Shown piece after piece: positions 40,873 to 50,221 of a stretch of 64,000 bases of DNA (position 1 is its first letter; each line of letters starts with the position of its first letter). Under the pieces are notes generated by a model. The model was not told the origin of the DNA. It saw only the letters and a list, made by a program, of their open reading frames with translations, and did no database searches. The position numbers and the translations under genes are program-made. The DNA is from Dehalococcoidales bacterium (lineage in GTDB: Bacteria; Chloroflexota; Dehalococcoidia; Lucifugimonadales; Lucifugimonadaceae): assembly GCA_009937255.1 (NCBI GenBank), contig JAACCT010000037.1, positions 1-64,000 of the forward strand, given 5' to 3'.

Positions 40873-42066
40873 TTAACTGACAATATGATCTGCTAAAACT
40901 TTTTCATCAAATTCTACTCCTAAACCAGGCCCTGTAGGAACTTTTATGAATCCATCTGAAAAAACTATAGGATCTTTAAATATTTTTTTATGAAGAGAAC
41001 CTTGATTAGCTTCTGCAATCATAAAATTTGGAGAACAAGTAGCAACTTGAAGTGCAGCTGCTGCTGCAACAGGACCACAATACATATGAGGTGCTATCAC
41101 TGCATAACTTGCTTCAGCCATTGAAGCAACTTTTTTTCCAACCATTATACCTCCCGCTTGTCCTATATCGATTTGTATAATTTGAGCAGCTTGTTTTCGA
41201 ATTAACTCAGAAAATTGAAAAATAGTTGCAAGTCTTTCTCCTGTTGCAATGGGTATACTAGTATGGGCTGCTACTCTAGCCATTTCATCAATATTTTCTG
41301 GAGATACAGGTTCTTCAAACCAAAAAGGTTGATAAGGTTCAATTGCTTTTGCAACTCTTATTGCACTATAGGTTGTAAGTTGACCATGTGTTCCTAAGGC
41401 AACTTCTAATTCATTTCCCACAGCTGATCTTATGCTTTTAAATATATTTTCAGTATAAGTAATTTCTTTTAATCCAATATCTCTAGGAACACCTGTAATA
41501 GGGTGAAATGGATCAAATTTACAAGCTGTATTACCCTCCTTAAGTAATTGTTCAGCAACTTTACCTGCATTTTCTGCTTTACCCTCGGGTATTGGTGGCA
41601 TATAAGCGTAAGATCTTAATTTATCCCAACATTTACCACCTAGCATATTATAAATAGGTTGATTATTTGCTTTTCCAACAATATCCCACAAAGCCATCTC
41701 AATTCCAGAAATAACCATTCCAAAGTGTAAACTTGGAAGTCTGTAATCATGCCTTCCGGCATACATATTGTAATATATTTTTTCAATATTAAATGGATTT
41801 TCTCCAATAACAAAATGTTCTACTGTTTCATGAATAAGTTGTATTTGAGATCTAAAATCTTTCCAGGTCATTTTACCAGTGAAGGAACTTCCAGTAAGTT
41901 TCTCTCCCAGACCTATTATACCTTCATCTGTCATAAGTTCTAAAATCAGGAAATATTTCCCTCCAATATACCATTCTTCTACTTGATCATTTCCAAAAGA
42001 TGTAGATCCAGTTCTTACTCCTGGCTCATTTTCAATAACATATGTTTTGACCCCAGTGACTTTCAT
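40873..42066 (-). CDS. Enolase-superfamily (mandelate racemase/muconate lactonizing) enzyme
   Basis: GIEMALWDIVGKANNQPIYNMLGG, ACKFDPF, FWFEEPVSPENIDEMARVA, IATGERLAT, DIGQAGGI, APHMYCGPVAAAAA. Confidence 0.93.
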   Translation of the reverse strand: MKVTGVKTYVIENEPGVRTGSTSFGNDQVEEWYIGGKYFLILELMTDEGIIGLGEKLTGSSFTGKMTWKDFRSQIQLIHETVEHFVIGENPFNIEKIYYNMYAGRHDYRLPSLHFGMVISGIEMALWDIVGKANNQPIYNMLGGKCWDKLRSYAYMPPIPEGKAENAGKVAEQLLKEGNTACKFDPFHPITGVPRDIGLKEITYTENIFKSIRSAVGNELEVALGTHGQLTTYSAIRVAKAIEPYQPFWFEEPVSPENIDEMARVAAHTSIPIATGERLATIFQFSELIRKQAAQIIQIDIGQAGGIMVGKKVASMAEASYAVIAPHMYCGPVAAAAALQVATCSPNFMIAEANQGSLHKKIFKDPIVFSDGFIKVPTGPGLGVEFDEKVLADHIVS

Positions 42067-42094
42067 TTTTTATATCCCTTTTATGTTAAAAAAT

Positions 42095-42793
42095 TTATTT
42101 TCTTTGACCAGAGCTCCAAGACCAATTATCTGGAGGCCATATATTTTTACCTACTCTAGAACCCGAACCTTTTCTAGACTCATCATACATATCTTTTACA
42201 GTTTCTTTCCATTTTTTAATATGAGGAGTAGATTTATGGTATTCAAATGCGTCTGCATTTACATATACTTCATAAAGATATAACTCTGTAGGATCATTAA
42301 CATTTTGATATACATCAAATCTAAGACAACCAGGTTCCTCATTTGTAGATCCTATGCTATCTAGAGTTATAGATTTAATAAATTCATCAACATTTTCATT
42401 TTTTACATACTGAGGTGCTGCAATAATCATTAGAGAAGAGTTTGAAAAATAAGAATCTACTGAAGCTTCTGTTCTAATAGAATCCCAATTTACTTTTTCA
42501 ATTGGATAAATGGGCTTACAAAAAGAGACTTCTGTTTCTGCGTCATAAAAATCTTTAGTATTTTCAGCCCAAATTTTAAAATGTTCATAACTAGTATGAG
42601 CTTTAAATGAATCTTCATTGTCATATATTTCGCAAAATCCAAATAAAGATGGATCATTTTGATCTTGAATAATATCAAATCTTCTACAGCCTGGTTCATT
42701 AATTACTGATCCATGAGAATCCCCAATTGATTCTTTTATAAATTCATTTATTTTGTCTTCTTTTACTTTTAATCTAACCATTAATATATACAC
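42095..42793 (-). CDS. Tandem antibiotic biosynthesis monooxygenase (ABM)-like protein
   Basis: Two similar ABM halves: NEPGCRRFDIIQDQNDPSLFGFCEIYDNEDSFKAH and EEPGCLRFDVYQNVNDPTELYLYEVYVNADAFEYH. Confidence 0.88.
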   Translation of the reverse strand: MYILMVRLKVKEDKINEFIKESIGDSHGSVINEPGCRRFDIIQDQNDPSLFGFCEIYDNEDSFKAHTSYEHFKIWAENTKDFYDAETEVSFCKPIYPIEKVNWDSIRTEASVDSYFSNSSLMIIAAPQYVKNENVDEFIKSITLDSIGSTNEEPGCLRFDVYQNVNDPTELYLYEVYVNADAFEYHKSTPHIKKWKETVKDMYDESRKGSGSRVGKNIWPPDNWSWSSGQRK

Positions 42794-42830
42794 ATATTCC
42801 TCCTAATTTTTTTTATTATACAATTTATTT

Positions 42831-43574
42831 TTATCCTCTACCTATAAATTCTTGTTTTATAGGCAAAACAGTAGCATCTAACATATTAGTTCCTTTAGGT
42901 AATGTAGCCATTAATAATGCAGTTCTAGCTATATCATTTGCTTCTATTAAGACTTCTGCTCCCTCATCTTTTCCTGTAGCTGACTTTCCATCAGCTCTTC
43001 TTTCGACCATAGTATTACCAGGATTTAAACAACTAACAGAGATTCCAAATTCCCTTCCATCAAGTGCAGCTGATTTAGTTAATCCTTTAACTGCGTGCTT
43101 ACTTGTTGTATAAGGAGATGAAAACATTCTTGGTGAGTCACCTGCAATTGATCCAATATTTATAATTTTCCCACCATTGGATTTCATATATTTAAATCCT
43201 TCTCTTGTACATTTAAATGTTCCTGTAACATTTACTGAAATAACACTTTCCCATTGTTCATCTGAAACTTGATCAATTGGATTTCCAGCCATTACTCCAC
43301 TGTTATTTACTAATATATCCAATGACCCATATTTATTAAAAGTAAATGAAAATAAATCAGCAACATTTTCTGTATTAGTAATATCAGTTTGAAAATAATC
43401 AATAATTTCATTTCCAGTCTGTCTAATATCATTTACTGTATTAATTAGATTCTCCTTAGTCCTTGAAGCAATAATAACTTTTGCTTTTTCAGAACAAAAA
43501 AGTTTAGCAATAGCTTTTCCTATTCCAGTTCCTCCTCCAGTTATTATTGCTACTTTATTTTCTAATAAACTCAT
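42831..43574 (-). CDS. Short-chain dehydrogenase/reductase; start revised to internal ATG (MSLLENK)
   Basis: VAIITGGGTGIGKAIAKLF, NNSGVMAG, YTTSKHAVKGLTKSAA. Confidence 0.95.
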   Translation of the reverse strand: MSLLENKVAIITGGGTGIGKAIAKLFCSEKAKVIIASRTKENLINTVNDIRQTGNEIIDYFQTDITNTENVADLFSFTFNKYGSLDILVNNSGVMAGNPIDQVSDEQWESVISVNVTGTFKCTREGFKYMKSNGGKIINIGSIAGDSPRMFSSPYTTSKHAVKGLTKSAALDGREFGISVSCLNPGNTMVERRADGKSATGKDEGAEVLIEANDIARTALLMATLPKGTNMLDATVLPIKQEFIGRG

Positions 43575-43578
43575 TTTT

Positions 43579-44988
43579 TTACCTCTCGTTTGTTTTATAT
43601 GATGCAAAAACTGATATAAGAACTATAATACTAGAAATTATTAAAGTTGTTCTCCATCCATTAATAAATAAACCTAAAACTTCCTCAGAAGAATTTGAGT
43701 TTATTTCGCTTAATTGTATGTTTAATGAATTAGAAGCAATAAATAAAACTAATATTGTAGCTGCCAAACTCTGTCCAAAAGCCATCCCAATATTTCTAAC
43801 TAAATTTAAATATGCACTAACTGAACCATATTGATCTTTATTAACACTACTCAGCACTGCACTCATATTAGGAGCCATCCAAAGGCCTATTCCAAATCCA
43901 TTTATAAACATAAACAAAGTAAAAAATTGTAAATTAAAATCATTTGCTAAAAACGAAAGTGATATATTTGCAATAAAAGATAGAATCATTCCTGAAACTG
44001 TAAAAACTCTATGCCCAAATTTATCCGAAAGTCTACCAGAAATAGCAGAAGCTATAACAGTCCCTGTTCCTGAATAAAATAAGATTGTTCCAGTTGAGCT
44101 TTCACTTAAACCAATTACTTTTTGCAAAAATATTGGATTAATAAAAATTAATATTGAAAATCCAGCAAACCCAAAAGTTCTTGAAATGGATCCCCACAAA
44201 TAAAGTGGTTTTTTGTAATTATGAAAATTTAAAATAGGTTTTGAAGTATTATTTTCATGTTTATAAAATATGTAGGTTAAAAATAAAAAAACTATGATTT
44301 GTAAAAAATGTATAAGAGAAAAAAATCCAAAAGAAAAAGGATCATTAATAATAAAAACAAATAAAGTCATGATTATTATAAAATATACTATTCCTTTAAT
44401 ATCAAAAGAATTTTTATCTACTTTAGGTTTTTCTAATTTAGGTACAAATAATAAAGCCATTAAAACTGTAAATAAACCTATAACAAAAATTAATTTATAA
44501 GCAAACCTCCAACCATAATTATCCAAAAGTAATCCTGCAAAGAAAGGAGAAATCATCATCCCAAAAGCTACAGAAGTTGTAATAATACTTAGTCCTAATC
44601 CTTGATATTTTTTAGGAAAAGTTGATGTAATAACAACAAACATCATTATAGAAGATCCTACAGAACCTATAGCGGCAATAGTCTTAAAAAATATTAATAT
44701 ATATACATTATCAGAATAGCTAGCCAACATCATTCCACATAAATAAATAACTAATGACAACACATAAAAAAACTTTCTATCAAGAAGATCTGCAATTCTT
44801 CCTATAGGCATTAAAAATGCCGTCATAACTATTGAAGAAGAAAGTATAATCCAAGAAGCAAGTTTTAAAGATAAATCAAACTCATCTGCCATTGCAGGAA
44901 TTGCTAAAATTGTGGTGTTAAAATCTAAAAGATAAATATTAGCAGTAAATATAACAGGAAATACAATAAAAAAAAGCTTCTTATCCAT
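43579..44988 (-). CDS. MFS transporter (DHA2-like, 12-14 TM); start revised to MDKKLFF
   Basis: DFNTTILAIPAMADEFDLSLKLASWIILSSSIVMTAFLMPIGRIADLLDRK; SGRLSDKFGHR. Confidence 0.9.
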   Translation of the reverse strand: MDKKLFFIVFPVIFTANIYLLDFNTTILAIPAMADEFDLSLKLASWIILSSSIVMTAFLMPIGRIADLLDRKFFYVLSLVIYLCGMMLASYSDNVYILIFFKTIAAIGSVGSSIMMFVVITSTFPKKYQGLGLSIITTSVAFGMMISPFFAGLLLDNYGWRFAYKLIFVIGLFTVLMALLFVPKLEKPKVDKNSFDIKGIVYFIIIMTLFVFIINDPFSFGFFSLIHFLQIIVFLFLTYIFYKHENNTSKPILNFHNYKKPLYLWGSISRTFGFAGFSILIFINPIFLQKVIGLSESSTGTILFYSGTGTVIASAISGRLSDKFGHRVFTVSGMILSFIANISLSFLANDFNLQFFTLFMFINGFGIGLWMAPNMSAVLSSVNKDQYGSVSAYLNLVRNIGMAFGQSLAATILVLFIASNSLNIQLSEINSNSSEEVLGLFINGWRTTLIISSIIVLISVFASYKTNER

Positions 44989-45754
44989 TATGTATATTTT
45001 TCGCGCATAACTCATAAAGTGTTATACCTGTAGCAACTGATACATTTAAAGAAGAAATTTCACCCTTCATTGGAATTGATACTATGTAATCTGAATTTTC
45101 AATAATAGTTTTACTCACACCATTATGCTCGCTTCCAACAATAAGAGCAGTTGGAATTAGCTTATCTATTTTAAAATTATTAATATCTTTGCCTTCCATA
45201 TCTAGTGAAATAATTTGGAAATTTAATTTTTTAAGATAATTAATAGATTTATTTATAGAATTTACTATAGTGAAATTTATATGTTCCAATGCTCCAGAGG
45301 ATGCTCTTATAGCACCAGGCGAAATCTTAGCAGATTCTTTAGAAGGTACTATTATCCCATGAATACCAAAGACTTCGGCTGATCTAGCTATAGCTCCTAA
45401 ATTATGAGGGTCTTGTACTCTATCAAGAATTATAAGAAAAGGAACTTCTTTTTTTTTATCAGCTAAAAATATCATATCTTCAATAGATGATTGATGATTA
45501 TCATCAAGATATAAAATAACACCTTGAGATTTCTTTGTAGCTGATTTTTTTTCAATATTTTTTTTATCTAAAAAGTTTAAATTAATATTACTTTCTTTTG
45601 CAAGAGCGATTATTTTTTGGATTTCATTACCTTCATCACTAGAATTAGAAATATCAATGTGAGAAACTTTTTTTTGGGACAATAGGGTTTCAATTACTGA
45701 ATGTCTTCCTTCAATTTGACGAAGAGTACTTTTATTTCTAGAAAATCTTGACAA
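44981..45754 (-). CDS. SpoU/TrmH-family 23S rRNA 2'-O-methyltransferase (RlmB-like)
   Basis: IEGRHSVIETLL; LDRVQDPHNLGAIARSAEVFG; LIVGSEHNGVS; IPMKGEISSLNVSVATGI. Confidence 0.95.
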   Translation of the reverse strand: MSRFSRNKSTLRQIEGRHSVIETLLSQKKVSHIDISNSSDEGNEIQKIIALAKESNINLNFLDKKNIEKKSATKKSQGVILYLDDNHQSSIEDMIFLADKKKEVPFLIILDRVQDPHNLGAIARSAEVFGIHGIIVPSKESAKISPGAIRASSGALEHINFTIVNSINKSINYLKKLNFQIISLDMEGKDINNFKIDKLIPTALIVGSEHNGVSKTIIENSDYIVSIPMKGEISSLNVSVATGITLYELCAKNIHNG

Positions 45755-45851
45755 GTTAGCCTTTGTATATGAATTTTAATGTAATTTTATTATAGAATGT
45801 TCTCAAAAATACACTATTAAATTAACTTAATCTTCTTTAAAAAGGAACCTT

Positions 45852-46733
45852 ATGAAAATAATAAATATAACTGCTTCAAGACACGCCGTTTTTTATAGTC
45901 CACTATTAGCAATGGTAAATGGCAACTTCCTTGAAGAAGAAGGCCTCAAAGGTAGATATCATAAACCAAAAGAAAATATTAATATATATGAAAAAATAAA
46001 ATCTAAAGAAATAGATGTTGCACAATCAGCAGTTTCAGGTAGTTGGAATTTTTTAACAAAAAAAATAGATTCTTCAATAAAACATTTTGCTCTTATAAAT
46101 TCTAGAGACGGGTTTTTTATAATTTCTAAAAATTTAAACCCATTTCAGTGGAACGATTTATATAAAGATCCATTCTATTATGTAAAAGGAGGGCAACCAG
46201 AAGCAATGTTGTCATATGCTTTATCAAAAAAAAACATTGATATATCTAAAATACCAAATGTCTCTAATAAAGCATTATCAACATCTGAAATGATTTCTGA
46301 ATATAAAAAAGAAAAAAAGGGATTTTTTCATGAGCAAGGCTCTTATCCGCATGAACTTAGTAGAGAAAATCAAGGTAAAATTATAAAATCCATAGGAGAA
46401 ATTATTGGTCCTGTTGCCTTTTCTAGTCTCTGTGCTGAAAAAGAATGGATAAAATCTCAAGAAGGGAAGAAGTTTTCTAGAGCATTTGAAAAAGCAAAAA
46501 AATGGGTTAATACTTCAGATCCAATTGACATAGGAAAGCTAATTAAAAATCATTTTGAAAACTTTAGTTTAGAATCAGTGACTAAAGCAATAAAAGATTA
46601 TCAAATTCTTAAAACTTGGGAATCAGGAATTGAAATTTCTCAAGAAGAATATTATAAATCTTTAGATGTTTTTGAACACTCTAAAATAATTTCCAAAAGA
46701 TATTCAATAAATGATGTAGTAATGTATTCGTAA
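45852..46733 (+). CDS. NMT1/THI5-like substrate-binding-fold protein without signal peptide
   Basis: SRHAVFYSPLLAMVNGNFLEEEGLKGRY; DVAQSAVSGSW; no N-terminal leader; no ABC permease/ATPase beside it. Confidence 0.65.
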   Translation: MKIINITASRHAVFYSPLLAMVNGNFLEEEGLKGRYHKPKENINIYEKIKSKEIDVAQSAVSGSWNFLTKKIDSSIKHFALINSRDGFFIISKNLNPFQWNDLYKDPFYYVKGGQPEAMLSYALSKKNIDISKIPNVSNKALSTSEMISEYKKEKKGFFHEQGSYPHELSRENQGKIIKSIGEIIGPVAFSSLCAEKEWIKSQEGKKFSRAFEKAKKWVNTSDPIDIGKLIKNHFENFSLESVTKAIKDYQILKTWESGIEISQEEYYKSLDVFEHSKIISKRYSINDVVMYS

Positions 46734-46742
46734 AATATAGTT

Positions 46743-47659
46743 ATGTTAAAAAATAAAAAAATTATTATCACTGGTGGTCTAGGATTTTTAGGGTTTTCTA
46801 TTTTCAATCAACTAAAACAAGTTAATAAATTGCTTATAATTGATAATTTATCGACTAATACCCATAATAAAAAAAATATTGAAAAATATGATAATTGTAA
46901 ATTTATAGATTTAGATATCAATAGTAAAACAATAGGTAAAACTTTAGAAGATTATAATCCTGATATAGTTATACATTGCGCAGCGCAAACTAGTGTAATT
47001 AATTCAATAAAAAATCCATCAAATACAAATAAAATTAATATTGAAGGAACAAAAAATATTTTAAATGGAATAAAAAATTTAAAAAAATGTTTTTTTGTTT
47101 TTATTTCTTCAGGAGGAGCAATATATGGAAATCCTATTTATTTACCTGTAGATGAAAAACACCAAATAAATCCTATTTCGACATATGGAATTTCAAAAAA
47201 TGAAGGAGAAATTTTAACAAAAAAAATTCTTGATTCCCATAATATAGATTACTCTATAATAAGACCTTCAAATATTTATGGACCAAACCAACAAAGTGAT
47301 AACGTCATCCCAAAATTTATTGATTTAATGAAACAAAATCAAGAAATAAATATTTTTGGAAATGGTTCTTCAACTAGAGACTATATATTTATAGATGACC
47401 TAGTAAACGTAATAAATATTATTTGTAAAAAAAGATTAAATGTATAATAAATGCATCAAGTAATGAAGAGACTAAAATTATTGAAATTTTTAAAATTTTG
47501 AGTAAACACTTAGAATATAATCAATCTCCAAAGTTTTTAGACTTCAGAGAAGGAGAAATAAATAAAATCTATCTAGATAATACAAAAATAAAAGAACTAA
47601 CAGGTATAAAAAAATTTATAGGGATAGAGGAAGGTTTAAAGAAAACTATATTGTTTTAA
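46743..47659 (+). pseudogene. NAD-dependent epimerase/dehydratase interrupted by a -1 frameshift in a poly-A tract (track ORF 46743-47447)
   Basis: IIITGGLGFLGFSIFNQLKQ, YGISKNEGE; after A7 at 47427-47433 the next frame reads CIINASSNEETKIIEIFKILSKHLEYNQSPKFLDFREGEINKIYLDNTKIKELTGIKKFIGIEEGLKKTILF*. Confidence 0.8.
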
Positions 47660-48096
47660 TCTTTTTTACTTAGTAATTCTTCTAAAGCAACCCATGATAG
47701 CATTGCACATTTTATTCTTACAGGAAATTTTCTTACTCCAGATAACGCTGAAACATCTCCTAATTTATCCAAATCAGTTTCAGATAAATCTTCACTTTTA
47801 ATCAACCTACGAAAAAGATCAATATTTCCTTGAAGATCATCAATAGGTAGTTGATTTATTGTTTCTGCCATTAAAGATCCAGATGCTTGTGATATGGCAC
47901 AACCTCTACCAGTTACACTAATTGTAGATTTATTATCTTTACCAATGGATAATTGTACTTTTATCTCATCACCACAAAAAGGGTTATTTTTTTCAACTTC
48001 GAAATCAGGCTCTGTAATTAATTCAGTATTTCTAGGGTTATGATAATGATCCATAACTATTTCCTCATACATTTCATTTAATTCATCATTAACCAT
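47656..48096 (-). CDS. sufU: SufU/IscU-like Fe-S scaffold protein
   Basis: DHYHNPRN, NPFCGDEIKVQLSI, GRGCAISQASGSLMAE, RIKCAMLSW. Confidence 0.94.
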   Translation of the reverse strand: MVNDELNEMYEEIVMDHYHNPRNTELITEPDFEVEKNNPFCGDEIKVQLSIGKDNKSTISVTGRGCAISQASGSLMAETINQLPIDDLQGNIDLFRRLIKSEDLSETDLDKLGDVSALSGVRKFPVRIKCAMLSWVALEELLSKKD

Positions 48097-48100
48097 AAAA

Positions 48101-49408
48101 TTAAATAATTCCTTCTATATCTAATTTTTTAATTGTATTATTTAAAATATTTCCTAAGAAATTAATTATATTTTCATCATCAAATTCTTCAATTATTTCT
48201 TGAGCAAAACCTCTGATTAACATTGATGTTGCTTCATCTTCATTAATCCCTCTACTTTGCAAATAAAACAACATACTATTATCCATATTTCCAGCAGTTG
48301 CTCCATGACTACATTCAACATCATCAGCATATATTTCAAGACTTGGCTTAGTATTTACTTCAGCTTTTTTAGACAATAAAAAGTTAAGGTCTTTTTGAAA
48401 AGCTTTAGTTTTTTGTGCATCTTTTTTTACAAGAACTTTTCCGCTAAAAACAGCTTTGGATTCTCCAGCTAAAATACCCTTAAACATTTGATCACTTGAA
48501 CATTTAGGAACTGAATGTGTAATAGAAATCTCATTTTCTTGTTGTTGTTTTTTATCAGTAATATATAAACCATGAAAATTACAATTTGAATCAATACCGT
48601 TCAAATTACTGTGTATATCGTATCTTGAAAGAAAACCAGCATTAGAATAAGAAGTAGAAATAAAATTAGAATTCCTTTTTTGTAAAATCCTATCAAAATG
48701 AAAAAGGAAGGATTTCCCTGAATCTAACTGAATATGTTTATGATTTAATTTAGAGTCTTCTTCTAGTAAATATTCTACGACAGGAACAGTAAGATTTTTA
48801 CTTTCAACATCTGAAAGATTTATATATGTTTCCACAACAGTAGAATTAGTTTTGGGTTTAGCTTTAACAAAAACTCTAGGAAAGTTACAGAAATTAGAAT
48901 TTTGATCCACAGTTATCATAACAATATTTATATTTTTAATTGTTTTTTGATCATTTATTGAAATTATTACAGGATCTTGCATTAAAGATGAATTAAGAGA
49001 AATAAATTCGTTTTCACTATCATCAGCAATAGACCCAATTTTATTACTTAAATATTTTAATTTATCTAAGTTTGAAAAGTTTTCAACTACTATTTCATTC
49101 GAAAAGTTTGATTGAGATTCATCAAAAAAACCATTTATAATAAATATATTATTCCATTGATCATTTTTTAAAATATTAATATTATCTTTTACTAAAAAAT
49201 CATTTTTATATGAATTATCAAAATCTATTTTTTTTAAATCTGAAAAATTAGTATATTTCCATAATTCTGTTGTATTTGTACTTGGTGGAAGACCACTTTT
49301 ATTAAACAAATCCCAAGCATTTTGTTTGAGTTTTTTTATATCATCATTCAAAATAATATTTTTAGAAAAAATACTATTAAATTTATTTAAAGGTTTAATA
49401 GAAGACAT
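48101..49408 (-). CDS. sufD: Fe-S cluster assembly protein SufD
   Basis: SufBD core: DVECSHGATAGNMDNSMLFYLQSRGINEDEATSMLIRGFAQEII. Confidence 0.94.
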   Translation of the reverse strand: MSSIKPLNKFNSIFSKNIILNDDIKKLKQNAWDLFNKSGLPPSTNTTELWKYTNFSDLKKIDFDNSYKNDFLVKDNINILKNDQWNNIFIINGFFDESQSNFSNEIVVENFSNLDKLKYLSNKIGSIADDSENEFISLNSSLMQDPVIISINDQKTIKNINIVMITVDQNSNFCNFPRVFVKAKPKTNSTVVETYINLSDVESKNLTVPVVEYLLEEDSKLNHKHIQLDSGKSFLFHFDRILQKRNSNFISTSYSNAGFLSRYDIHSNLNGIDSNCNFHGLYITDKKQQQENEISITHSVPKCSSDQMFKGILAGESKAVFSGKVLVKKDAQKTKAFQKDLNFLLSKKAEVNTKPSLEIYADDVECSHGATAGNMDNSMLFYLQSRGINEDEATSMLIRGFAQEIIEEFDDENIINFLGNILNNTIKKLDIEGII

Positions 49409-49409
49409 A

Positions 49410-50168
49410 TTAATTACTTACTTCAGAAATTATTTTTTCATAACCATTATTTTCAATATCTAGAGCTAACTCTTTATTACCTGATTTAACTATTTTTCCA
49501 TCAACAAGAACATGTACAAAATCTGGAGTTATATAATTTAATATTCTTTGATAATGAGTAACTATTATAAAAGATCTATCCTTAGATAACATGGAATTAA
49601 CTCCTTCTGAAACTTCTCTTAATGCATCAACATCCAAGCCTGAATCAGTTTCATCTAATATAGCTAAACTTGGTTCTAGCACCGACAATTGTAATATTTC
49701 ATTTTTTTTCTTTTCTCCACCAGAAAACCCAAAATTTAAAGATCTTTTTGTTAGATCAATATCAATTCCAATATCTTTAACCTTTTGATCATAAATTTTA
49801 GAAAATTCCCTTACTGAAAGTTTTTTTTCTTTAAAATAGTCTTTTTTTGCATCAATTGATGCTTTAAGCATTTGAAAAGATCTTACACCTGGTATTTCAG
49901 ATGGATATTGAAAAGCTAAAAATATACCTAAATGAGATCTTTCGTCAGGGGGTAAATCATTGATTTTTTTAGATTCAAATTCAACATCACCTTCTGTAAT
50001 TTCATAGTCTGGCCTTCCAGCTAAAACGTTTGCTAATGTACTTTTACCTGATCCATTAGGACCCATAATTGCATGTACTTCGCCTTTTTTGATTGATAAA
50101 TTAATCCCTTTTAAAATTAATTCATCATTTTCAATAACTTTAGCCTTAAGATTTTTTATATTTAACAA
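49410..50168 (-). CDS. sufC: Fe-S cluster assembly ATPase SufC
   Basis: MGPNGSGKSTLANVLAGRPDYEITEGDV; FLAFQYPSEIPGV; FSGGEKKKNEILQLSVLEPSLAILDETDSGLDVDAL. Confidence 0.97.
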   Translation of the reverse strand: MLNIKNLKAKVIENDELILKGINLSIKKGEVHAIMGPNGSGKSTLANVLAGRPDYEITEGDVEFESKKINDLPPDERSHLGIFLAFQYPSEIPGVRSFQMLKASIDAKKDYFKEKKLSVREFSKIYDQKVKDIGIDIDLTKRSLNFGFSGGEKKKNEILQLSVLEPSLAILDETDSGLDVDALREVSEGVNSMLSKDRSFIIVTHYQRILNYITPDFVHVLVDGKIVKSGNKELALDIENNGYEKIISEVSN

Positions 50169-50221
50169 ATTTATTCTCCTTTATGAAATAAGTAACTAAA
50201 AAATATAATTATTCAGAAGTA

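Noticed and set aside
42490-42699. Same-strand out-of-frame ORF within the double-ABM gene, and 42047-42283 on +
   Set aside because: The ABM frame has clear duplicated domain homology; these overlap it without motifs.
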